Of a DNA stretch of 5,505 bases, positions 1 to 5,505 are shown piece after piece. Numbering within the stretch: the stretch's first letter is position 1; the number at the start of each line of letters is the position of its first letter. The DNA is from Ignavibacteria bacterium (GTDB taxonomy: Bacteria; Bacteroidota; Ignavibacteria; Kapaibacteriales; UBA4661). The notes beneath the pieces are model-generated. The model saw only the letters and a list, made by a program, of their open reading frames with translations, searched no databases and was not told where the DNA came from. The DNA lies in assembly GCA_013298375.1 (NCBI GenBank), contig JAAFHM010000341.1, forward strand, positions 1 through 5,505, written 5' to 3'. The translations under genes were made by a program, and so were the position numbers.

Positions 1-108
1 TAAGGTGTAGTGTAAACATTCTACAATCTCTCACTCGTAGACATATTTTCAAAAAACTCTTTTCCTACCCCGCTTCAAACCTTGCTCTCAGGACTTGTGT
101 GCAAAGAC

Positions 109-143
109 TAGCCCTCTGGGAGAGGGGTTGGGATGAGGGATTT
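109..143 (-). repeat. Intergenic palindromic repeat of the CCCTCTCCC / GGGAGAGGG type
   Basis: The plus strand shows CCCTCT (112-117), a GGG spacer, and AGAGGG (121-126), a perfect 6-bp inverted repeat, followed by a G-rich tail with GGTTGGG and GATGAGGGA up to 140. Read on the minus strand in one frame it gives the peptide PHPNPSPRG, which I recognise as the spurious translation typical of a dispersed intergenic repeat found in many unrelated bacterial genomes. It starts about 20 bases past the bshA stop codon. Only one copy is visible, so repetition is inferred from general knowledge and not shown here. The hairpin could also help end bshA transcription, but no strong T-run follows it on the minus strand. 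Boundaries are approximate. Confidence 0.6.
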
Positions 144-163
144 CCGAGTTTCCAAACAGCCTC

Positions 164-1351
164 TTAGACCACAAAATCCAACACATAGCCATTTTGCTTG
201 GAAGGCTCTTTCGGTGCGGCTTTGGGACTTGCCAGTAATCGCTCATACAGCGCAATATAGTTTGGCAAAAGCAACTTAGTTTCAAATTCCTCCACAGCCC
301 GTTGGCGCGAGGCTTCGGCAAAACGTTTGTGTTTTTTGGGGTTGGTGAGCAGGTCCACGACGTATTTTGCCATACGGTCGGTGTCGCCAATTTCAGCAAC
401 ATAGCCTGTTTCGCCATGAATAATAACCTCCGGAATGCCGCCACTACTCGTTGCCACAACTGGTACACCACAACTCATTGCTTCCAGCGCCGCCAAACCA
501 AAACTCTCCGATTGGCTTGGAAGCAAGAACACATCGGCTGCCGAGAGAATTTGCGGAAGACCGTTTTGTTTGCCCAAAAAGCGCACGTGTTCGCCGATAC
601 CAAGTTCGCGGCTGAGGCGCTCTGCTTCTGAGCGTTCGGGTCCGTCGCCGATTAAAATCAGTTTTGCTGGAACAGATTTCAGAACCTCGTTCAAAATACG
701 CACCGTGTCGCTCACGCGCTTGACAGGGCGGAAATTCGAGACGTGCATGAGGATTTTCTCGCCTTGCGGAGCGTACTGTTCACGCAAGCCGCATTCCGAC
801 GACGGCACATAGAGGTCAGTATCAATGAAATTCGGGATAACGTCAATTTCTTTATTTTTGATATTAAAATTGGTGAGCGTTTTTTCCCGAAGAAAACGTG
901 AAACTGACGTAACCGCGTCAGATTCCTCAATAGCGAATTTGACCAACGGCAAAAAGCTCGGCTCTAAGCCAATCAGCGTAATATCTGTGCCATGGAGCGT
1001 TGTGACAATCTTGATGTCATGCTCTTTCTCAATGATTTTCTTTGCAAGATACGCGCTTGTTGCGTGGGGAATGGCGTAGTGAACGTGCAGAATATCCAAT
1101 TTTTCGTACCGAATCACATCCACCATTTTGCTGGCAAGAGCAAGCGTGTAGAGTTGAAATTCAAAAAGCGGATAATTTGGCATTTCTACTTCGTGATAAA
1201 ACACGTTGTTGTGAAAGCCATCCAAACGGAAGGGCATTGCGTAGGTAATAAAATGCACTTGGTGTCCTTCCATTGCCAGTGCTTTCCCCAGTTCGGTTGC
1301 TACTACACCACTTCCGCCGTAGGTTGGATAGCAAACAATTCCGATATTCAT
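164..1351 (-). CDS. bshA: N-acetyl-alpha-D-glucosaminyl L-malate synthase BshA (bacillithiol biosynthesis)
   Basis: A 395-residue cytosolic GT-B fold glycosyltransferase of family GT4. BshA transfers GlcNAc from UDP-GlcNAc to L-malate, the first step of bacillithiol synthesis; BshB then deacetylates and BshC adds cysteine. The sequence matches the family from end to end: MNIGIVCYPTYGGSG at the N-terminus with the glycine-rich loop (residues 12-15), HVHYAIPHA (89-97), LHGTDITLIG (119-128), VIPNFID (171-177), HVSNFRPVKR (203-212) at the start of the C-terminal nucleotide-sugar domain, LIGDGPE (233-239), and the GT4 E-x7-E motif in ESFGLAALE (E282 and E290). Length is near the usual 375-380 plus a Pro/Lys-rich tail (about 375-395) that looks like an unstructured extension. 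The ATG at 1351 begins exactly at the conserved N-terminus; its leader is A-rich with no Shine-Dalgarno. bshB and bshC are not in the window. Divergent from yigZ. A different GT4 enzyme is possible but unlikely. Confidence 0.94.
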   Translation of the reverse strand: MNIGIVCYPTYGGSGVVATELGKALAMEGHQVHFITYAMPFRLDGFHNNVFYHEVEMPNYPLFEFQLYTLALASKMVDVIRYEKLDILHVHYAIPHATSAYLAKKIIEKEHDIKIVTTLHGTDITLIGLEPSFLPLVKFAIEESDAVTSVSRFLREKTLTNFNIKNKEIDVIPNFIDTDLYVPSSECGLREQYAPQGEKILMHVSNFRPVKRVSDTVRILNEVLKSVPAKLILIGDGPERSEAERLSRELGIGEHVRFLGKQNGLPQILSAADVFLLPSQSESFGLAALEAMSCGVPVVATSSGGIPEVIIHGETGYVAEIGDTDRMAKYVVDLLTNPKKHKRFAEASRQRAVEEFETKLLLPNYIALYERLLASPKAAPKEPSKQNGYVLDFVV

Positions 1352-1437
1352 AGCGTTGTTGTTTTCGTTAATGAAGAGATTCTTACCGTAATGTGGATTC
1401 AGCGTGGCTTTTCTGCCGTGCTTTGCAAAAAATGATG

Positions 1438-1445
1438 TATTTTTG
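1438..1445 (+). promoter_or_regulatory. Possible Bacteroidota-type -7 box for yigZ
   Basis: TATTTTTG fits the TAnnTTTG consensus of Bacteroidota primary-sigma promoters and lies 18 bases before the yigZ start at 1464, which would give a very short leader. The nearest upstream TTTG (1422-1425) is only 12 bases away, less than the roughly 20 usually seen between -33 and -7 boxes, so the match is incomplete. If real, it favours the start at 1464 because it lies inside any longer reading frame. No convincing promoter was found for bshA on the other strand of this 112-bp divergent gap. Confidence 0.25.
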
Positions 1446-1463
1446 TCGTTTCTTGTGCTACTT

Positions 1464-2099
1464 ATGACTCATCAATCTGACACTTATTGTACTATCACCT
1501 CGCGTGAGCGAGCGGAAATTGTCGTCAAAGGCTCACGCTTTATCGGCTCTGTTGCGCCCGTGCGCAGCAAAGAAGACGCTTTGGGGTACATTGACGATAT
1601 TCGCAAAGAGTTTTACGATGCAACGCATAATTGCTTTGCCTATCGCCTCGGCGCACAGGGCTTGAATTTTCGCACCGCCGACGATGGGGAACCTTCGGGA
1701 AGTGCCGGAAAGCCGATATTATTTATTCTCCAAAAATTTGACATTAGCGATGTTGTCGCCGTTGTTACGCGGTATTATGGCGGTACAAAACTTGGAGTCG
1801 GCGGACTTGCGCGGGCATATTCCGAAGCAACAGAAGTCGCACTGCAACTTTGCACAAAATTTGATGTTGTGCAAACAAAAGCGCTCCGTGTATTCTGTGT
1901 TTACGAAGATATAAACACCATTAAGCGTCTTTTAGCGCAATATGCCGTGCGTTATGAGGAGTCTTACGGCGACGTGGCAGAATTTGTTGCACATATTCCA
2001 CTCTCGAAAGCAGAAGAGTTCAGTGCCGCCGTGACCAACGCCACTTCTGCCCGTGCCGGGACAAGTGAGGCGCATTTTGCTGATGGTTCGGAAGCCTAA
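1464..2099 (+). CDS. yigZ: YigZ/IMPACT family protein (UPF0029 plus DUF1949 domains)
   Basis: A 211-residue cytosolic protein of the YigZ (YvyE) family, the bacterial relatives of eukaryotic IMPACT. Residues about 15-130 form the Impact N-terminal domain, with KGSRFIG (22-28), ATHNCFAYR (53-61), DDGEPSGSAGKP (73-84) and the UPF0029 signature ending in VVTRYYGGTKLGVGGLARAY (100-119). Residues about 140-195 fit the ferredoxin-like C-terminal domain (DUF1949). The biochemical role of bacterial members is not settled; eukaryotic IMPACT regulates GCN2, and the fold resembles nucleic-acid or ribosome binding domains of EF-G type. The reading frame is open back to an ATG at 1404, but that adds a hydrophobic 20-residue stretch absent from the family, whereas ATG 1464 gives the usual length of about 205-210. 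No Shine-Dalgarno is visible. It is convergent with typA and shares a terminator hairpin with it. Confidence 0.94.
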   Translation: MTHQSDTYCTITSRERAEIVVKGSRFIGSVAPVRSKEDALGYIDDIRKEFYDATHNCFAYRLGAQGLNFRTADDGEPSGSAGKPILFILQKFDISDVVAVVTRYYGGTKLGVGGLARAYSEATEVALQLCTKFDVVQTKALRVFCVYEDINTIKRLLAQYAVRYEESYGDVAEFVAHIPLSKAEEFSAAVTNATSARAGTSEAHFADGSEA

Positions 2100-2125
2100 A
2101 CAGGGTTAAAACCTCAAAAGACCGA

Positions 2126-2168
2126 AAAAGGCGGAAGAGCAAGGTTTTATGCCTTTCTTCCGCCTTTT
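2126..2168. terminator. Bidirectional rho-independent terminator between yigZ and typA
   Basis: AAAAGGCGGAAG (2126-2137) pairs perfectly with CTTCCGCCTTTT (2157-2168), a 12-bp stem. Inside the loop AAGG (2141-2144) can pair with CCTT (2152-2155), extending the hairpin with a small bulge. Because one arm starts with a run of A (2125-2129) and the other ends in TTTT, each strand ends its G/C stem in a T-run, as expected for a terminator that works in both directions. It lies in the 99-bp gap between two convergent genes, starting 26 bases after the yigZ stop and ending 30 bases from the typA stop. Confidence 0.88.
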
Positions 2169-2198
2169 CTCTTTAGATACATTCTTGCTGCGCAATCA

Positions 2199-4049
2199 TT
2201 ATGCTTCTTCAGCTACTGCCAGCGATGAGCGCTTTTTCATGCGGGCGCGTTCAGTTGCGTTCAAGAAACGCTTGCGAATACGGATATTTTGTGGTGTAAC
2301 TTCCAAAAGCTCATCATCGGAAATAAACTCGATGTATTGCTCAAGGCTGAGTTGACGCGGTGTGTCCAAACGAACAGTACCGTCCGAGCCGCTTGCACGC
2401 ATATTCGTCAGGTGCTTTGTGCGACAAGGATTAACGACCATATCATCTTCACGAGAATTTTCACCGACGACCATTCCTTCGTAAATATCCACGCCAGGTC
2501 CCAAGAAAAGAATACCGCGTTCCTGCACCATTTCAAGCGCATACGCCGTCGAAGGACCGGCTTCCATTGAAATCAACGATCCGCGTGTGCGTGTCGCAAA
2601 ATCGCCTTTGTGAGAATCGTAGCCGTGAAACGTGTGGTGAATAATGCCTTCGCCGCGAGTCGAGGTCAAAAACTCCGTGCGGAAGCCGATAAGACCACGT
2701 GCCGGAACAATAAATTCCGCGCGAACCATATCGCCCGATGGGGTCATGTTCAACATTTCCGCTTTGCGGCGACCCAAAAGTTCAATCACTGTGCCGATTT
2801 GTGCTTGCGAAACATCCACAATCACGTGTTCCATCGGTTCAAGCAATTTATTGTTATCGTCGCGCTTATAGAGAACTTCCGGCTTTGAAACCGCAAATTC
2901 ATATCCTTCGCGGCGCATGGTTTCAATCAAAATCGCTAATTGCAATTCTCCACGACCCGATACACGGAAATTATCCGGCTGGTCGGTATCAGCTACACGA
3001 AGAGCGACATTTGTGCGGGTTTCGCGGAACAGACGCTCACGCAGTTTTGGCGTAGTGACAAATTTTCCTTCGCGCCCGGCAAACGGTGAGGTATTCACCA
3101 TAAAGTGCATCGCAAGCGTTGGCTCGTCAATATTCACGTAGGGAAGCGCTTCGGGGTTGGCTGCATCGGCAATCGTGTCGCCGATGTGAACGTTTTCAAA
3201 GCCCGAAAGAGCAATCAAATCGCCTGCTTCGGCTGAATCTACTTCTTTGCGCTGGTTGCCCTCGAAAACGTACAATTTCGTGATTTTATTGTTTTCGATT
3301 GAACCACTAGGACGCATGAGAGCTACGTTGTCACCTACTTTTACTTTGCCGCGATGAATACGACCAACGGCAATACGACCGACGTAATCATTCCAATCCA
3401 ACGCCGCAATAATCATCTGGAACGGTTTGTCCAATTCAGCCGGTGGCGGCGGTATGGTAGCGATAATCGTCTCAAAAAGCGGCGTGAGCGAATCCGATTC
3501 ATCCTCCAACGAACGCTTTGCAATACCTTGTTTCGCAATGGCATACACCACAGGAAAATCAAGCTGTTCGTAATCCGCTTCGAGGTTGATGAAAAGCTGC
3601 ATCACTTCGTCCAGCACTTCTGCCGGGCGAGCATCGGAACGGTCAATTTTATTAACCACAACGATAGGAATCAAGCCCATTTCCAGCGCTTTTTTCAAAA
3701 CGAAGCGTGTCTGCGGAAGTGGTCCTTCGGCGGCATCCACTAGCAACAGTACGCCATCCACCATCGAAAGGACGCGCTCTACTTCGCCGCCAAAATCGGA
3801 GTGACCGGGCGTGTCGAGGATGTTAATTTTCATGCCGTTCCAGTGAATGGCGGCATTTTTTGCCATGATGGTAATGCCTTTTTCACGTTCCAAATCGTTG
3901 GAATCCATAAGTCGTGTGGCAACGACTTGGTTTTCGCGGAAGGTTCCTGCTTGGCGAAGAAGGTGATCCACAAGCGTTGTTTTGCCGTGGTCAACGTGCG
4001 CAATGATGGCGATGTTACGAATATTCGGGTTACGAGGTACTTGCTGCAT
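2199..4049 (-). CDS. typA: Translational GTPase TypA/BipA
   Basis: A 616-residue ribosome-binding GTPase related to EF-G and LepA, linked in other bacteria to growth under stress, low temperature and 50S assembly. The GTPase domain shows G1 AHVDHGKT (17-24), the REKGIT switch region (55-60), G3 DTPGHSDF (79-86) and G4 NKID (133-136). The G5 position reads AIAK (170-173), where the family normally has a serine (SAK/SAL). A beta-barrel domain follows (about 207-305), then two EF-G-like domains, with GRGELQLAILIETMRREGYE (364-383) marking the first, and the TypA-specific C-terminal domain with ARGLIGFRTEFLT (450-462), EAGPSTAYAL (496-505) and NPCRTKHLTNMRASGSD (540-556). Length is normal for the family (about 600-615). 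The ATG at 4049 lies just before the conserved RNIAIIAHVDHGKT; its leader is A/T-rich with no Shine-Dalgarno. It is separated by 178 bp from the gene upstream, so it probably has its own promoter. Confidence 0.97.
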   Translation of the reverse strand: MQQVPRNPNIRNIAIIAHVDHGKTTLVDHLLRQAGTFRENQVVATRLMDSNDLEREKGITIMAKNAAIHWNGMKINILDTPGHSDFGGEVERVLSMVDGVLLLVDAAEGPLPQTRFVLKKALEMGLIPIVVVNKIDRSDARPAEVLDEVMQLFINLEADYEQLDFPVVYAIAKQGIAKRSLEDESDSLTPLFETIIATIPPPPAELDKPFQMIIAALDWNDYVGRIAVGRIHRGKVKVGDNVALMRPSGSIENNKITKLYVFEGNQRKEVDSAEAGDLIALSGFENVHIGDTIADAANPEALPYVNIDEPTLAMHFMVNTSPFAGREGKFVTTPKLRERLFRETRTNVALRVADTDQPDNFRVSGRGELQLAILIETMRREGYEFAVSKPEVLYKRDDNNKLLEPMEHVIVDVSQAQIGTVIELLGRRKAEMLNMTPSGDMVRAEFIVPARGLIGFRTEFLTSTRGEGIIHHTFHGYDSHKGDFATRTRGSLISMEAGPSTAYALEMVQERGILFLGPGVDIYEGMVVGENSREDDMVVNPCRTKHLTNMRASGSDGTVRLDTPRQLSLEQYIEFISDDELLEVTPQNIRIRKRFLNATERARMKKRSSLAVAEEA

Positions 4050-4102
4050 AAATCAATAAAAAATCAAAAAACGAGTTATTGGCGATAAAATTTGTGGTAC
4101 AG

Positions 4103-4126
4103 ATTCGCAAGTTACGAATTTTTCGT
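4103..4126 (-). promoter_or_regulatory. Overlapping short dyads in the typA leader or promoter region
   Basis: ATTCG (4103-4107) can pair with CGAAT (4115-4119) across a 7-base loop, and ACGAA (4114-4118) can pair with TTCGT (4122-4126) across 3 bases. The two hairpins share 4114-4119, so only one could form at a time. They lie 54-77 bases upstream of the typA start. The stems are only 5 bp and rich in A/T, so this may be chance; an operator or a small leader structure are the alternatives. Confidence 0.2.
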
Positions 4127-4140
4127 GATTTTACCATGAT

Positions 4141-4165
4141 ATTGCAAATGTTATCATCTGGCAAT
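4141..4165. promoter_or_regulatory. Imperfect palindrome upstream of typA, possible operator
   Basis: Arms ATTGC (4141-4145) and GCAAT (4161-4165) enclose a second symmetric pair, ATG (4148-4150) and CAT (4155-4157), around a TTAT centre. The dyad spans 25 bp, a size usual for a binding site of a dimeric regulator, and is 92 bases upstream of the typA start in the gap between two genes on the same strand. No clear promoter boxes could be placed beside it. Function is inferred only from symmetry and position. Confidence 0.25.
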
Positions 4166-4227
4166 GCTAAACAGATGCGAAACTACAACCAATGCTTTTG
4201 ATTCCATCTAACTACTCAGGCTTGAAT

Positions 4228-5031
4228 TCAAGGGTCTTTTTCAGGGGCTGTAACACGGATAAATGCCTCGGCTAATACTTTGGAAGTCGGAACAATATCC
4301 GAGAAATGATGCTGAAGAAAATGTGGAACCTTGGGCAACGGAATGCATTCTAACTCAGTGTATTCGTCATTCCCTTGAAATTGCGCTGTCAAAGTGGCTT
4401 GGGGTATAGATACATCCAAGCGTACACAGATATCATAAATGTTTGCCTGTTTGTCAAAAATAAGCGCAAATGGCACTGCTTGTTTGATATTACCTTCAGC
4501 ACTGAAACCGGTTTCCTGCTCAAATTCTTCTAGGAGTTGGCGAAGATAATCAATCGTACCAGTGTTACCCGTCTGCACTGTATCACGGGAAATGCTACCC
4601 GATGGCATAAGTTCCCAATGGCTTGGATAGGTGGAAACCTTGCTGCTACGCCGTGCAAAAACTAATGCCGATGTCGGCAATACTGCCCCCTCTTTAGATT
4701 CTGCTTCGCAGACCATGATTCCACTTACTCCCAGAGGGCGCACAATATCATGCATTGCAGCGATAGTGCGAGAAGTTAAAAACATTTGATATGTTCCCCA
4801 AGAAGCAGAAACTCTCAAAGTACCTTGAGAATCACGCTTCCAGTCTTGCAAGAGCAGAATTTCACCATTAAACAGTCCGGGATTGCGCTCTAATTCTCGC
4901 TCCCACTCTTGTTCCATTGCGGTTTGTAAGGATGTGCTAAGAGTGATGGGAGCGCCAAGGTCAATACGAATATTCTCTGCAAGAACTATCTCACAGGTAT
5001 TGTCGGGCGGACTGCTCGTGATTGTTTCCAT
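4228..5031 (-). CDS. Nudix-like protein with a degenerate Nudix box
   Basis: A 267-residue soluble protein with no signal peptide or membrane segment. The order of elements resembles Nudix-fold proteins of the NUDT22-like kind: an N-terminal part with RNPGLFNGEILLL (49-61), a strand GVSGIMV (101-107), ALVFARRSSKVSTYPSHW (122-139), then LMPSGSIS (141-148) where the Nudix glycine would be, and LLEEFEQETGF (166-176). Against the consensus REUxEExGU, the last nine residues read EEFEQETGF: the arginine is Glu and one metal-binding Glu is Gln, while one Glu pair and the glycine remain. The C-terminal DEYTELECIPLP (222-233) also fits the fold. Hydrolase activity, if any, could be on a nucleoside diphosphate sugar, but this is inference. 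The ATG at 5031 is the furthest upstream start possible, since an in-frame TGA lies at 5041-5043. No Shine-Dalgarno is visible. It lies 28 bp after a HAD gene, probably in one operon. Confidence 0.6.
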   Translation of the reverse strand: METITSSPPDNTCEIVLAENIRIDLGAPITLSTSLQTAMEQEWERELERNPGLFNGEILLLQDWKRDSQGTLRVSASWGTYQMFLTSRTIAAMHDIVRPLGVSGIMVCEAESKEGAVLPTSALVFARRSSKVSTYPSHWELMPSGSISRDTVQTGNTGTIDYLRQLLEEFEQETGFSAEGNIKQAVPFALIFDKQANIYDICVRLDVSIPQATLTAQFQGNDEYTELECIPLPKVPHFLQHHFSDIVPTSKVLAEAFIRVTAPEKDP

Positions 5032-5059
5032 AATGCTTGTTCAAGGCGTGGCGCGTGGT

Positions 5060-5505
5060 TCAATTATGCAAGATTGTCGAGAGAAGCGAGATAAGTTCTT
5101 GCAAATTCGTGATAGTGTGCGTTGCTCCAGATTCGCGCAATTTTTCTGGCGTGTAGTGCTGGGCAAGTGCTATTGTTTCTAAACCAGCTGCCGATGCAGC
5201 TTTTACGCCACTTGGTGAGTCTTCGATAGCAAAAATCTTTGTTTGCAGTGAATCGGTTACTACGTTCACTTTTTCTATCGCCAAGCGATAAATTTCGGGA
5301 TTTGGCTTGGAGTGCTGTACTTCATTTCCAAAAACAAATGCCGTAAAATAGCTTTCCCACTGCATTCGCCGGAGGAAACTTCTTGCCAATGGCTCTGGTG
5401 CTGAGGTTACGAGCGCCAATACCGCATTTTGCTTCGTGAAGTATTCTAACACTTCCACAGCTCCTGGCATTGGCGGAATCAGCGTTTTATAGCCATCGGC
5501 GAGCT
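5060..5505 (-). CDS. HAD-superfamily phosphatase, beta-phosphoglucomutase/Gph-like, N-terminus beyond the window
   Basis: The C-terminal 147 residues of a HAD subfamily IA hydrolase; the frame is open to the right edge, so the catalytic motif I (DxDGT/V) and part of the cap domain lie outside. What is visible: MPGAVEVLEYF (visible residues 12-22), the usual entry to the core after the cap; motif II in LALVTSA (Thr33/Ser34); motif III Lys66 in SKPNPEIY; and motif IV Glu94-Asp95 in FAIEDSPSGVKAASAAGL, which binds magnesium. The ending ITNLQELISLL is typical of the family. Full length is probably about 215-230 residues. Such enzymes dephosphorylate sugar phosphates, phosphoglycolate or nucleotides, or act as phosphomutases; the part present cannot decide which. 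The methionine at 5470 is internal and not the start. The Nudix-like gene follows after 28 bp on the same strand. Confidence 0.9.
   Translation of the reverse strand, partial: LADGYKTLIPPMPGAVEVLEYFTKQNAVLALVTSAPEPLARSFLRRMQWESYFTAFVFGNEVQHSKPNPEIYRLAIEKVNVVTDSLQTKIFAIEDSPSGVKAASAAGLETIALAQHYTPEKLRESGATHTITNLQELISLLSTILHN

Noticed and set aside
1..108. Possible gene end, promoter or operator at the left edge (TAA at 1-3; TGTAG at 6-10 with CTACA at 21-25).
   Set aside because: The TAA cannot be tied to a frame without upstream sequence, the stem is only 5 bp, and no spaced promoter boxes were found on either strand.
88..471. 127-residue open frame on the minus strand overlapping the 3' part of bshA.
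   Set aside because: It lies in another frame of bshA and its end is the translated intergenic repeat; composition is rich in Trp, Cys and Pro and matches no family.
1404..1463. Earlier in-frame ATG for yigZ at 1404.
   Set aside because: It adds a hydrophobic 20-residue stretch not found in the family and spans the candidate promoter box; ATG 1464 gives the normal length.
2289..4088. Several plus-strand open frames of 70-130 codons opposite typA.
   Set aside because: They are antisense shadows of a highly conserved gene, with low-complexity His/Arg/Ser-rich translations and no family resemblance.
4221..4232. Perfect 12-bp palindrome CTTGAATTCAAG across the stop codon of the Nudix-like gene.
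   Set aside because: It has no loop and no T-run, so it is not a terminator, and half of it is coding; likely chance.
5060..5470. Treating the HAD gene as complete from the Met at 5470.
   Set aside because: The frame stays open to the window edge (reading LADGYKTLIPP before that Met) and the catalytic motif I is missing, so the gene begins outside.
1..5505. tRNA, rRNA, CRISPR array, transposase, toxin-antitoxin or defence genes.
   Set aside because: No cloverleaf, regularly spaced repeats or matching protein motifs were seen; all larger reading frames belong to the five genes listed.

Overview
The window holds five protein-coding genes and no RNA genes, CRISPR array or insertion sequence. 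Four genes are complete: bshA (bacillithiol synthesis glycosyltransferase), a yigZ/IMPACT-family gene, typA/bipA (ribosome-associated GTPase) and a Nudix-like gene of uncertain activity. A fifth, a HAD-family phosphatase, runs off the right edge and lacks its N-terminus. It reads as ordinary chromosome with housekeeping and stress-related genes. I see no clear sign of a defence locus, prophage or other accessory system.

Organism: a bacterium with roughly mid-40s percent G+C. BshA points to a bacillithiol producer (Firmicutes, Deinococcota, Bacteroidota/Chlorobiota and some others). None of the four visible start codons has a recognisable Shine-Dalgarno sequence; the leaders are A- or A/T-rich instead, and one TAnnTTTG box lies before yigZ. 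This combination favours the Bacteroidota/Chlorobiota group, but that is an inference and not a proven assignment.

Layout: 1-163 is intergenic and contains, at 109-143, a G/C-rich hairpin of the widespread 'PHPNPSPRG' intergenic repeat type. bshA (minus, 164-1351) and yigZ (plus, 1464-2099) are divergent across 112 bp. yigZ and typA (minus, 2199-4049) converge on a long hairpin at 2126-2168 that looks like a shared bidirectional terminator. Upstream of typA is a 178-bp gap with several short dyads. Then come the Nudix-like gene (minus, 4228-5031) and, 28 bp further upstream, the partial HAD gene (minus, 5060-5505). These last two are probably one transcription unit.

How the genes relate: bshA makes the first intermediate of the thiol bacillithiol; its partners bshB and bshC are not here. 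typA and yigZ both have translation-related links but are not co-transcribed. The HAD/Nudix-like pair suggests two small-molecule phosphate-handling proteins, although the Nudix box of the second is degenerate. The most useful leads are that pair, the intergenic repeat, and an unusual G5 motif in TypA.
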